In this document: positions 16,965 to 26,217 of the stretch, piece after piece
Numbering within the stretch: position 1 is the stretch's first letter
How the letters are laid out: each line of letters begins with the position of its first letter
Source of the DNA: Arthrobacter sp. C2
Lineage (GTDB): Bacteria > Actinomycetota > Actinomycetes > Actinomycetales > Micrococcaceae
NCBI GenBank assembly: GCA_024207135.1
Contig: CP042428.1
Coordinates: forward strand, 4,030,001-4,094,000
DNA: 64,000 nt
Direction of reading: 5' to 3'
The notes under the pieces: model-generated
Told to the model about the DNA's origin: nothing
Seen by the model: the letters and a program-made list of their open reading frames with translations, nothing else
Databases searched by the model: none
Position numbers and translations under genes: made by a program

Positions 16965-18635
16965 ATGATTTCCATGCCATCCCGCAAACCCAAGGCCAAC
17001 CGGGCCAAGATGGTTTCCGACACACCACTATCCCTGGGACGCGATGAGCAGATCGAACGGCTGGGAAGCGAACGATTCGACATGATCGTCGTCGGCGGCG
17101 GCGTTACCGGCGCTTACACGGCTATGGATGCCGCATTGCGCGGCTACAAGGTAGCACTGCTGGAAAAGGACGATTTCGCCTCCGGGACCTCGTCAAAATC
17201 CTCCAAGATGATCCATGGCGGACTGCGCTACATCGAGCAGGGCAACCTGCCGCTCGTACGCCATTCCCTGCTTGAACGTCAGCGTTTGCGCAAAAACGCA
17301 CAACACTTGGTGCAGCGGCTGCCCTTCCTTTTCCCAGTTCTCTCCACCAACGGGGTCTTCGACCGCCGGCTGGCCGCCGGATTCGAATCGCTGTTGTGGA
17401 CCTACGATCTGGCCGGGGGCTGGCGCGAGGGCGTGCTGCACCAAAAATTGACCAAAAACGAGGTGCTTTCGCACTGTCCCACCTTCAAGGCCGAAAACCT
17501 CGACGGCGGTTTCATGTACTACGACGCCCGCGCCGACGACGCCCGACTGACGCTCACGCTGGCCCGCACCGCGGCCTTCCACGGCGCGGTGCTGCTCAAC
17601 GGAGCCAAGGTCACCGACGTGACCCGGCAGAACGGCAAGGTCAATGGGGTCGTCGCGGAGATCGACGGTCACGAGGTGCGTGCTTCGGCCCGGTCAGTCA
17701 TCATCTCCACCGGTGTTTGGCTGCGCGATTGGACCGGTGCGGGCAAGGACGTCGACGCCCCCTCGATCCGTCCGGCCAAGGGCGTGCACATAGCGGTCCC
17801 CTGGACCAAGATCCGCAACGACTGCACCGTCACCATCCCGGTCCCGGGACGCAACAGGCGCGCCACCATCACCCGATGGGGCGACACCTCCTACCTGGGA
17901 ACCACAGACGAGGACTATGAAGGCAACCTCGACGACGTCAATTGCACCCGCGAGGAAATGGACTTCCTGCTCGATGGTGCGCGCACGGCGTTGAACATCG
18001 ATATCGAACCCGAAGACGTCGTGGGCAGCATGGGAGGCTGCCGGCCCCTGGTCGCGCCGCCCGGCGGCAAGACCACTGAGGTCAAGCGCAACCATGAGAT
18101 CCGCACGGATCCCGACGGGCTGGTCACAGTGGTGGGCGGCAAGCTCACCACCTCGCGCCACATGGCCGAGCAGACCGTCGACGAGGCACAAAAAGTGCTC
18201 GGGGAACGACGCCGCTGCCACACGAAATCCGCATACCTGCTGGGGGCCGCGGGCTACGACGCCGAAGCCATCGTCGCCTCGGGTGGGCTTTCCTCGCACC
18301 TCGGCGAGCGCTACGGGACCGAGGCCAGATTCGTCACCGACATCCTTGCTGATGACCCGGGCCTCGGCAAGCCGATCGTCGAAGGGTTGCCCTACCTTGA
18401 AGCGGAGGTCGTGTATGCGGCCCGCCACGAGATGGCACGCAGTGTCGACGACATTCTGTCACGCCGGACCCGCGCCCGCATGATGGCACGCGATGCCTCG
18501 GCAGCCGCGGCCGAACGCGTCGGGGAACTCTTGATGAAAGAACTTGACCTTTCGGCCTTCGCAGTCGAAGAGCAAGTTGCAGCATACCGAAACCACACCG
18601 CGCACGAACGCGCCGTCCTGATGGGAGAAAAATAA
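16965..18635 (+). CDS. GlpD-like FAD-dependent glycerol-3-phosphate (polyol-phosphate) dehydrogenase
   Basis: A 556-residue flavoprotein of the aerobic GlpD family, which passes electrons to quinone at the membrane. It has the N-terminal FAD motif MIVVGGGVTGA (~40-50), the GlpD signature SSKSSKMIHGGLRYIEQG, a middle substrate domain and the C-terminal GlpD domain (~430-540). The N-terminal extension of ~35 residues is basic. ATG 16965 follows AAGAGAGAC. By family it oxidises glycerol 3-phosphate to dihydroxyacetone phosphate, but EryB-type homologues oxidise erythritol phosphate. The altered kinase pocket leaves the physiological substrate open. The next gene starts 2 nt after the stop. Confidence 0.88.
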   Translation: MISMPSRKPKANRAKMVSDTPLSLGRDEQIERLGSERFDMIVVGGGVTGAYTAMDAALRGYKVALLEKDDFASGTSSKSSKMIHGGLRYIEQGNLPLVRHSLLERQRLRKNAQHLVQRLPFLFPVLSTNGVFDRRLAAGFESLLWTYDLAGGWREGVLHQKLTKNEVLSHCPTFKAENLDGGFMYYDARADDARLTLTLARTAAFHGAVLLNGAKVTDVTRQNGKVNGVVAEIDGHEVRASARSVIISTGVWLRDWTGAGKDVDAPSIRPAKGVHIAVPWTKIRNDCTVTIPVPGRNRRATITRWGDTSYLGTTDEDYEGNLDDVNCTREEMDFLLDGARTALNIDIEPEDVVGSMGGCRPLVAPPGGKTTEVKRNHEIRTDPDGLVTVVGGKLTTSRHMAEQTVDEAQKVLGERRRCHTKSAYLLGAAGYDAEAIVASGGLSSHLGERYGTEARFVTDILADDPGLGKPIVEGLPYLEAEVVYAARHEMARSVDDILSRRTRARMMARDASAAAAERVGELLMKELDLSAFAVEEQVAAYRNHTAHERAVLMGEK

Positions 18636-18637
18636 TT

Positions 18638-20161
18638 ATGATCAGCAAAGAGGCAGTAAAACGCGGATACAACCGAGGCAACTACACCGTGGGTGCACCA
18701 AGCCAGCCTGGCTGGGCCGCCAACGCGGGAGAAATCTCGGGGGACTCGTTCTTCGGCACCGAGGCCGTGGCTGTCCCACAGGCGGTGCTGGATCTGCTGG
18801 CTGCCGCCGCGGACTCTGTCACCACCGATGCCGCCGCGGTCCGCGAAGGCACCCGTGATTGGTGGGCGGCATCGATGATCGCCGAAACCAGCGGACGCCC
18901 CGTTGCCCCTGAATCCGTAATAGTCTCGGTTTCCAGCACCGAACAAGTGCAGGCCGTCATGCGCATCTCCGATGCCCACAACATCCCCGTCACGGTCTCC
19001 GCCGGACGCAGCAACGTCACCGGCGCGGCACTGCCCCTGGCCGGTGGAATCGTGCTCGATATCTGCGGCATGGACAAGTTCCTCGGGTTCGATGAGCAAA
19101 GCCAGATAATCGAGGTCGAGGCCGGTGTTTTCGGCGACATCTTCGAGGAAAAGATCCAGGCCGAATACGGCATGACCTTGGGCCACTGGCCCTCCTCCTA
19201 CGCCATCAGCACCGTTGGCGGCTGGGTTGCCTGCCGTGGCGCCGGGCAGCTCTCCACCCGCTACGGCAAGATCGAAGACATGGTCTTCGGCATGGACGTG
19301 GTTCTGGCCAACGGGGATCTGGTGACCCTTGGCAACAGCTCCCGTGCAGCGGTGGGCCCGGACCTGCTTCAGATGTTCATCGGTTCGGAAGGAACCCTGG
19401 GTGTTGTCACCACCATCCGCCTGCAGCTGCATCGGCTGCCGGACCACGGTCGAGCCATCGCCTATGGGTTCGAGACCTTTGCCGACGGGCTCGAGGCGTG
19501 CCGACAGATCATGCAGCAGGGGGCAACCCCGGCGGCCCTGCGCCTGTACGACAACCTGGAAAGCGGCGTCCAGTTCAACCTGCCCGACACCAACGTACTG
19601 TTGGTTGCCGACGAGGGAGCAAAGGAATCCGTCGAAGCGGGACTGGAAATCAGTGAGCGTGTTTGCGCCGAGACCGGCATCAAGCTTGACGACGAGGCGA
19701 TCTTCGAGCGTTGGCTCGACACCCGGTACCTGACCGGCAAGAGCGCCGAAGGCTTCAAGAGCAGCCCCGGCCTGGTAGCGGACACCCTGGAAATGGTCGG
19801 CCGCTGGAAGGACCTGCCGGCCATCTACGATGAGGTCGTCGCCGCGGTGAACGCGATCCCGGGAACACTGGCCGGATCGGCACACCAGTCGCACGCCTAC
19901 GTCGATGGCGCCTGCCTCTACTTCTCGATCCGAGGAGACATCGCGGTCGAGGAACGCGCTACCTGGTACCGTTCCGCTTGGGACGCGGCGAACGAGGTCA
20001 TCATCAGGCACGGCGCTACGCTGAGCCACCACCACGGGGTCGGGCTGCTGCGAGCCCCGTACATGGAGGAGTCGCTCGGCGGCGGGTTCCAGGTATTGCG
20101 GGCGGTCAAGACCGCGTTGGATCCTAAGAATCTGCTGAACCCCGGCAAACTGGGACTCTAA
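18638..20161 (+). CDS. FAD-linked oxidase of the alkyl-dihydroxyacetone-phosphate synthase type
   Basis: A 507-residue vanillyl-alcohol-oxidase-family flavoprotein. The FAD domain contains the segment SAGRSNVTGAALP and GSEGTLGVVT; the C-terminal part has SHHHGVG (~463-468), the His-rich motif characteristic of alkylglycerone-phosphate synthases, and ends DPKNLLNPGK. In eukaryotes that enzyme swaps the acyl of acyl-DHAP for an alkyl group; bacterial relatives in catabolic operons are mostly uncharacterised. Its position directly after a GlpD-like gene fits a role acting on a ketose phosphate or a glyceryl ether-like compound, but this is inference. ATG 18638 is preceded by GGGAGAA. Confidence 0.82.
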   Translation: MISKEAVKRGYNRGNYTVGAPSQPGWAANAGEISGDSFFGTEAVAVPQAVLDLLAAAADSVTTDAAAVREGTRDWWAASMIAETSGRPVAPESVIVSVSSTEQVQAVMRISDAHNIPVTVSAGRSNVTGAALPLAGGIVLDICGMDKFLGFDEQSQIIEVEAGVFGDIFEEKIQAEYGMTLGHWPSSYAISTVGGWVACRGAGQLSTRYGKIEDMVFGMDVVLANGDLVTLGNSSRAAVGPDLLQMFIGSEGTLGVVTTIRLQLHRLPDHGRAIAYGFETFADGLEACRQIMQQGATPAALRLYDNLESGVQFNLPDTNVLLVADEGAKESVEAGLEISERVCAETGIKLDDEAIFERWLDTRYLTGKSAEGFKSSPGLVADTLEMVGRWKDLPAIYDEVVAAVNAIPGTLAGSAHQSHAYVDGACLYFSIRGDIAVEERATWYRSAWDAANEVIIRHGATLSHHHGVGLLRAPYMEESLGGGFQVLRAVKTALDPKNLLNPGKLGL

Positions 20162-20221
20162 CCCAGGCTCCCCGCACGAGACCCCACACGAGACCCCGCT
20201 AAAAGCCAGAGGAATACCCAG

Positions 20222-20806
20222 ATGAGCACCTTGCCCCAACATCTCAGCGAAGCGCTGACCCGCAACCCGGTGATCGCTTCCGTGTTCGGACCCCAAGCCG
20301 TGGGGCACTTCCTAGGATCCGGGTGCAAGGTGTGCATTCTAGCAAATGTGGGGTTGCACGAATTGCATGGGCTGCTCGCCGCCCTGTCCGGAGCAGGCAA
20401 GTTCACTTTCGTGAACGTCGATGCCTGCTCCGGACTCGGTCAGGACCGCGGAGCCGTCGAATACCTCAAGAGTATCGGGGTACAAGGTGTGGTGAGCACC
20501 AAGACGGCATTGATCCAGCGGGCCAACTCCACAGGCATGGCGACAATCCACAAGGTCTTTGTCACTGACCGTTCGAACCTTCCACGCAGCGCTTCGGCCG
20601 TAGATCAAAGCAAACCAGACCTTGTCCAAATCATGCCTTCGCCCGTGATCTCCCACCTGGAGCCCGGAGAGCTTCGTAGTCTTTCACCGTTCATTGCCTC
20701 GGGCTTCATCAAGTCCGCGCCGGATGTCGCGTCCCTATTGAGTGCGGGCGCCATCGGCGTTTCTTCTAGCAGCCCGGAATTGTGGGACCTGGCCGGGCGC
20801 ACCTAA
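20222..20806 (+). CDS. glpP: GlpP-family glycerol-3-phosphate-responsive antiterminator
   Basis: A 194-residue protein matching the G3P-antiterminator (GlpP) family in length and wording: FVNVDACSGLGQD, a GVVSTKTALIQRA segment, the PDLVQIMPSPV strand, IASGFIKSAPDVASLL and GAIGVSSSSPELW. Bacillus subtilis GlpP is 192 residues with the same order of motifs in a TIM-barrel-like fold. In Bacillus it binds the leader mRNA of glp genes when glycerol 3-phosphate is present and prevents termination. The leader of this operon has exactly such a terminator with a competing hairpin (13837-13898). ATG 20222 follows AGAGGA. A direct metabolic role of the barrel is a less likely alternative. Confidence 0.85.
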   Translation: MSTLPQHLSEALTRNPVIASVFGPQAVGHFLGSGCKVCILANVGLHELHGLLAALSGAGKFTFVNVDACSGLGQDRGAVEYLKSIGVQGVVSTKTALIQRANSTGMATIHKVFVTDRSNLPRSASAVDQSKPDLVQIMPSPVISHLEPGELRSLSPFIASGFIKSAPDVASLLSAGAIGVSSSSPELWDLAGRT

Positions 20807-20842
20807 CCAACCGACCGACACGAGGAATTGAGAATCCACGCC

Positions 20843-21148
20843 ATGTCACAAAGCTATTTCCAAGTCATCGCACATTACTTCCCTAAGCCGGAGGAAGTCC
20901 AGAACGTGCTGGAGTTACTCGGCCAGTTGGCCATCGAGAGCCGAAAAGAAGAGGCAAACATGTCCTATGGCTTCTTCCGAGGTGCCGAGGACCCGGCGCA
21001 CATCGTGATCCTTGAGCGGTACCGCGATGCGGCAGGGTTTGCCGCGCACCGCGAGTACGAACACTTCCAGCGCATCGGTCTGGGACAGATCATTCCCAAA
21101 CTTTCCGATCGCCGCATCGAGTCGTACGAAGGCAGCACCGATGCCTAA
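20843..21148 (+). CDS. Small ABM-domain (antibiotic biosynthesis monooxygenase-like) protein
   Basis: A 101-residue protein with the dimeric alpha/beta-barrel pattern: an N-terminal strand YFQVIAHYF, a helix with repeated Leu (NVLELLGQLAIESRKE), the strand SYGFFRGAED, then IVILERYRDAAGFAAHREYEHF, which is the LsrG/YgiN-like core. Family members act on quinones, autoinducer-2 phosphate or small carbonyl compounds without cofactors. Its presence in a polyol-type operon suggests it handles a reactive keto-sugar phosphate, which is speculation. ATG 20843 is preferred over the upstream TTG (20828), which is too close to GAGG. The last bases overlap the ATG of the alcohol dehydrogenase. Confidence 0.7.
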   Translation: MSQSYFQVIAHYFPKPEEVQNVLELLGQLAIESRKEEANMSYGFFRGAEDPAHIVILERYRDAAGFAAHREYEHFQRIGLGQIIPKLSDRRIESYEGSTDA

Positions 21149-22295
21149 CAACCCGGCGGAAACCGCAACCCACATGCATAGCGCCGTGCTGCACGCCAGC
21201 GGCGCCGCACGGCCCTACGCGACGAGCAGGCCGCTGACTCTGGAACACTTGGAAATACCGGCCCCGCGCGCCGGGGAAGTCCTGGTGAAGATCGAACGCG
21301 CCAGCCTCTGCCACTCCGATCTGTCGGTCATCAACGGCTCCAGGCCGCGACCGCTGCCGATGGTGCTGGGCCACGAGGCAAGCGGCACCATTGCCGGTGT
21401 TGGCCCCGGAATGACCGACGTGCCGATGGGGTCTAAAGTCGTGCTGGTTTTCGTGCCCAGTTGCGGAGACTGCCGCGCCTGCGCCGCGGGGCGCCCTGCC
21501 CTATGTCACCGTGCGGCCGAATCCAACGGAACCGGCGACCTGCTCCACGGCCCGGCGGCGCTCAGCGGCGCCGACGGCACCCGCATCAACCACCATCTAG
21601 GCGTCTCCGCATTTTCACAGTACGCGGTGGTGGCGCGCGAGTCGGTGGTGGTGATCGAGGACGACGTGCCCTTCGACGTTGCGGCGATGTTCGGCTGCGC
21701 AGCATTGACCGGCATCGGTGCCGTACTCAACACCGCCAAAGTACTGCCGAGGCAATCGGTGATCGTCTTTGGCTTGGGCGCCGTGGGATTGATGTCGGTG
21801 ATGGCGGCCGCGCAAATCCCGGGTACCACGGTCATCGCCATCGACCCGTTGGCGGAGAAGCAGGCGCTGGCGCTCAAGTGCGGGGCCCACGTGGCAGGAT
21901 CCCCGGCGGAGGCAGCCGCGCTGGTGGCCGCCCATGCCGGAGACGGTGTCGATGTTGCGGTGGAAGCCGTGGGCAGCGCCCGCGTCATCGAAAACTGTTT
22001 GGGGTTGCTGACCCGCGGCGGCGCCCTTGTCTCGGTGGGCTTGCCGCACCCGGACCAAAGGCTCGATGTCCAGGCACTGCAATTCGCCGGAATGGGCAAA
22101 CGCCTGCTGGGCTCCTACATGGGCGATGCCAACCCCGCCATTGACATCCCCGCCTATGTCGCCATGTGGCGGGCAGGAAGGCTTCCCGTGGAGTTGCTGC
22201 ACACGGACACCAAGCCGGCGGACGAGCTCAACGAGGGTTTGGACGCCTTGGCCGACGGATTGGTGGTGCGCAGGCTCTTTGACTTCGGAAGCTAG
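21141..22295 (+). CDS. Zinc-dependent alcohol dehydrogenase, class III-like
   Basis: A 384-residue medium-chain dehydrogenase. The catalytic-zinc motifs are ASLCHSDLS (~Cys 56) and GHEASG; the structural-zinc cysteines appear in SCGDCRACAAGRPALCH; the NAD-binding motif is GLGAVGL followed by an acidic residue in AIDPLAEK, favouring NAD(H). ATG 21141 overlaps the stop of the ABM gene by 8 nt, so translation is probably coupled. It is the last gene of the island operon, ending 22 nt before the right 66-bp repeat. It may oxidise an alcohol precursor or reduce an aldehyde released by the upstream enzymes. Confidence 0.88.
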   Translation: MPNNPAETATHMHSAVLHASGAARPYATSRPLTLEHLEIPAPRAGEVLVKIERASLCHSDLSVINGSRPRPLPMVLGHEASGTIAGVGPGMTDVPMGSKVVLVFVPSCGDCRACAAGRPALCHRAAESNGTGDLLHGPAALSGADGTRINHHLGVSAFSQYAVVARESVVVIEDDVPFDVAAMFGCAALTGIGAVLNTAKVLPRQSVIVFGLGAVGLMSVMAAAQIPGTTVIAIDPLAEKQALALKCGAHVAGSPAEAAALVAAHAGDGVDVAVEAVGSARVIENCLGLLTRGGALVSVGLPHPDQRLDVQALQFAGMGKRLLGSYMGDANPAIDIPAYVAMWRAGRLPVELLHTDTKPADELNEGLDALADGLVVRRLFDFGS

Positions 22296-22317
22296 CAGAA
22301 CGCGGATTGGAACGGCA

Positions 22318-22383
22318 GGTGAACATTCGGCCCAACACCACCCCGATCCACTGTTGGAAGCCGTCGGGCCCCGCTAGGCTGGG
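22318..22383 (+). repeat. 66-bp direct repeat, right copy (contains the add promoter)
   Basis: Identical to 12520-12585 except for one base (T at 22364). This copy ends 3 nt before the add GTG and contains its -10 hexamer, so it is probably the original, functional copy, and the left one the duplicated target or site left by insertion. Confidence 0.9.
22375..22380 (+). promoter_or_regulatory. -10 element of add, leaderless transcript
   Basis: TAGGCT, 6 nt upstream of the GTG start at 22387, so the first transcribed base would be at or next to the start codon. A weak -35-like TGTTGG lies 17 nt upstream (22352-22357). There is no Shine-Dalgarno, consistent with a leaderless mRNA. The same hexamer at 12577-12582 in the left repeat now faces the island. 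Confidence 0.6.
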
Positions 22384-22386
22384 CGG

Positions 22387-23592
22387 GTGACTGACGAGAT
22401 GATCCACATTGCCTATGACCCTTCCTTCGACTTCAAGGCCCTTCCCAAGGTCTCGCTGCACGACCACCTCGACGGGGGATTGCGCCCGCAAACCATCATC
22501 GAGCTGGCCGCCGCCGCGGGCCACGAGCTTCCTTCCACCAACGCCGAGGAACTCGGCGCCTGGTTCCGGGCCTCGGCCGACTCCGGTTCGCTGGAGCGCT
22601 ACCTCGAAACCTTTGAACACACCATCGCGGTGATGCAGACCAAGGACGCGCTCAAGCGGGTCGCGGCCGAATTCGTCGAGGACCTGGTCGCCGACGGCGT
22701 GGTCTACGCCGAGGTGCGCTGGGCACCCGAGCAGCACCAGCGGGACGGCCTGTCCTTGGACGACGCCGTCGAGGCCGTGCAGGCGGGACTCGAGGAGGCC
22801 AGCGAGCGGCTGACCGAGGCCGGCACCCCGATCCAGGTCGGCCAGCTGGTCACCGCCATGCGCCACGCCGACCGCGGCGTTGAGATCGCCGAGCTGGCCC
22901 TGCGCCACCGCTCGCGCGGTGTGGTGGGCTTTGACATCGCCGGCGCCGAGGACGGGTTCCCGCCCTCGCGCATGAAGGAGGCCTTCGACCTGCTGGCGGA
23001 GAACTTCTTCCCCACCACAGTGCACGCCGGGGAGGCCGCGGGCCTTGACTCTATCCGCGACGCGCTGATCACCGGACGGGCCCAGCGCCTGGGCCACGGC
23101 GTGCGCATCGCCGAGGACATCGAGATCCAGTTCGGCGGGCTCGACGACGACGGCGAGGAGGTCGGCGACGACACCGGCCTGGTCAATCTGGGCCCGGTCG
23201 CCAATTGGGTCCGCGACCGCGGCATCGCCCTGGAGATCTGCCCGTCCTCCAACCTGCAGACCGGAGCCACCGCCGCCTTCGGCGACGGCATCGAATCTCA
23301 CCCGGTGGACCTTTTGGTGCAGACCGGGTTCAACGTCACCATCTCCCCGGACAACCGGCTGATGAGCGGCACCACGATCTCGGACGAGTTCGAGCTGCTC
23401 GTCGAGGCCTTCGACTACGACCTCGAGGACCTGCTGGACCTCACGCTGAACGCCGCCGAGGCGGCCTTCCTCCCGCTGGAGGAACGCGAGGCCCTGGTGG
23501 ACTTCATCAACGAGGCCTACGAGCAGATGTCCGACGAGCAGAACGGCGACGACGACGAGTTCGAGGACTTCGACGACGAGGACGACGACTAA
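22387..23592 (+). CDS. add: Adenosine deaminase with acidic C-terminal tail
   Basis: A 401-residue zinc enzyme that deaminates adenosine and deoxyadenosine to inosine forms. Metal and active-site motifs are SLHDHLDGG (His 25 and His 27), TTVHAGEAAG, a GHGVRIAED region and SPDN (the usual TDDP/SPDD-type metal-site Asp). The last ~25 residues are almost entirely Asp and Glu, an unusual low-complexity tail beyond the catalytic domain. GTG 22387 is chosen because a TAGGCT -10 ends 6 nt before it. Functionally it belongs with the nucleoside import and salvage genes at 4354-11555, from which the island now separates it. Confidence 0.93.
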   Translation: MTDEMIHIAYDPSFDFKALPKVSLHDHLDGGLRPQTIIELAAAAGHELPSTNAEELGAWFRASADSGSLERYLETFEHTIAVMQTKDALKRVAAEFVEDLVADGVVYAEVRWAPEQHQRDGLSLDDAVEAVQAGLEEASERLTEAGTPIQVGQLVTAMRHADRGVEIAELALRHRSRGVVGFDIAGAEDGFPPSRMKEAFDLLAENFFPTTVHAGEAAGLDSIRDALITGRAQRLGHGVRIAEDIEIQFGGLDDDGEEVGDDTGLVNLGPVANWVRDRGIALEICPSSNLQTGATAAFGDGIESHPVDLLVQTGFNVTISPDNRLMSGTTISDEFELLVEAFDYDLEDLLDLTLNAAEAAFLPLEEREALVDFINEAYEQMSDEQNGDDDEFEDFDDEDDD

Positions 23593-23977
23593 CAGCCGTC
23601 CGCCTTACGGGGGAGCGGATCTTCCGCTTCCCCGGCACCGGCCGCCGGTGCATCAGTGCCCGTCTTGGGGCGCCGGTGCACCGGCGTCGGTGCTTAATAC
23701 CCAGGGCCGGTCCGGGGAACCACCGAACCGACCCGGCCGCCGAAGGCCGCTGCGCGCGACCCAAACCGAATGATTGGGATTCCACATCGAGGGGGTAAAA
23801 GATTAAGCATCCGATGCAAGATGTGACTCACACTGGATCGGGCCCGCGGGGCCGACACGAACGGTGTCCGATAGTGTTGGACGCGGGCAACGACGCCCAC
23901 GGGTTTTGCAACCGGCCTGCGGCTTTCGGCAACGGCACGTGCACGGCCCCTTCGCACCAACGGGGAGAGAACCACCA
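23593..23977. other. Intergenic region between add and mazG
   Basis: About 385 bp without a supported gene. It holds several overlapping GC-rich inverted repeats built on GCACCGG/CCGGTGC (about 23635-23695), which could end add transcription, and a possible mazG promoter (TAGTGT near 23871). The frame open here upstream of mazG lacks coding character before the GTG at 23978. Confidence 0.4.
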
Positions 23978-24691
23978 GTGAGTGAGCAGGTCGACCGCCT
24001 CGTCGAGATCATTTCCCAGCTGCGCGAACATTGCGCCTGGACCGCCGCGCTGACCCACGAATCCCTGGTCCGGTACCTGCTCGAGGAATCCTACGAGCTC
24101 ACCGAGGCCATCGAGTCCCACGCCCCGGATGCCGAGCTGGAAGCCGAACTTGGCGACATCCTGCTGCAGGTGCTCCTGCACGCCTCAATCGGCGCCGAGC
24201 GCCGGTCCTTCGACTTCGATTCCATCGCCGCCTTCCTGGCCGCGAAGATGGTGCGCCGCAACACCCACATCTTCCACCCCGACGGCAGCCTCAAGGACAG
24301 CTTCCCGGACTCGATCGCCGAGATCATCGAGTCCTGGGACCGCGCCAAGCGCGCCGAAAAACCGCTGAACGAGTCGCCGACCGCGGGCATGCCCAAGAAC
24401 CTGCCGGCGCTGCTCTATGCCCAAACCTTTCTCTCCCGCACCGAGAGGCACGCGGCGATCACCGATGCCGGTGCCGCGCCCGGCGTGGATACGGGGACGA
24501 ACCAGGATTCCATCGTTCCGCCGGATGCGCCGCACCTTGGCGCTCCGGAAAACGAACAGGAACTGGGCGAGCAGCTGCTCGCCCTGTGCGACGCGGCCCG
24601 TTCCCGGGGCCTCGACGCCGAACGAGCCCTGCGCACTGTCGTGCAGCAACGCATTGCATTGGCGCAGGGCGAAACGCAGGAAACAACTTAG
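23978..24691 (+). CDS. mazG: MazG-type nucleoside triphosphate pyrophosphohydrolase
   Basis: A 237-residue NTP pyrophosphohydrolase that hydrolyses (d)NTPs to NMP and PPi and may limit aberrant nucleotides. The MazG metal-binding pattern EExxE ... ExxD is seen in EESYELTEAIE followed by ELGDILLQV. The region AAFLAAKMVRRNTHIF is typical of the MazG domain. Only one clear MazG domain is present; the C-terminal ~90 residues are variable. GTG 23978 follows GGGGAGAGA with correct spacing. Located just before enolase, as commonly seen in actinobacteria. Confidence 0.88.
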   Translation: MSEQVDRLVEIISQLREHCAWTAALTHESLVRYLLEESYELTEAIESHAPDAELEAELGDILLQVLLHASIGAERRSFDFDSIAAFLAAKMVRRNTHIFHPDGSLKDSFPDSIAEIIESWDRAKRAEKPLNESPTAGMPKNLPALLYAQTFLSRTERHAAITDAGAAPGVDTGTNQDSIVPPDAPHLGAPENEQELGEQLLALCDAARSRGLDAERALRTVVQQRIALAQGETQETT

Positions 24692-24712
24692 TGAACTGCC
24701 TCTCGCCCAAGC

Positions 24713-24718
24713 TAGGCT
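24713..24718 (+). promoter_or_regulatory. Candidate -10 element of enolase
   Basis: TAGGCT (TAnnnT) about 75 nt before the eno ATG. A partial -35 (TTAGTG, 24688-24693) is 19 nt upstream, overlapping the mazG stop. GAAGGAG provides the eno RBS. Confidence 0.4.
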
Positions 24719-24720
24719 AG

Positions 24721-26073
<1,353 letters not shown>

Positions 26074-26094
26074 CCAGCCGTAATTACACGTAGG

Positions 26095-26133
26095 CTCGTG
26101 GGGGAACTATTCTTGGTTCCCCCACGAGTTTTT
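26095..26133 (+). terminator. Intrinsic terminator after eno
   Basis: Perfect 13-bp stem (26095-26107 with 26116-26128), 8-nt loop, followed by TTTTT. Begins 21 nt after the eno stop. Confidence 0.92.
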
Positions 26134-26217
26134 GTGTTAACCCCCGAAAGCTTGAGACGACGAAGAACCCCGGGGCCATGTGAAAAGGGCTCCGGACCGA
26201 GAGGGCAAAGGAGCACG

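Larger units (their letters stand above)
12520..22383. mobile_element. Putative catabolic genomic island bounded by 66-bp direct repeats
   Basis: The segment between the two near-identical repeats holds a degenerate IS1380-type transposase and a seven-gene carbohydrate/polyol-type operon. Removing the DNA from one repeat to the other would leave dedA followed by add with an intact add promoter, extending the nucleoside-salvage cluster. The first ~1.4 kb, notably 13644-13953, is visibly more AT-rich than the surrounding genes. Bases 12586-12812, between the repeat and the transposase remnant, show no gene. No integrase, resolvase or intact transposase is present inside, so the mobilisation mechanism is unknown; homologous or illegitimate recombination is as likely as site-specific integration. 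Confidence 0.55.

Noticed and set aside
22228-23301. Minus-strand ORF through add, sharing a segment with an ORF at 12331-12660
   Set aside because: The shared peptide arises only because both frames cross the 66-bp direct repeat; no independent coding evidence.
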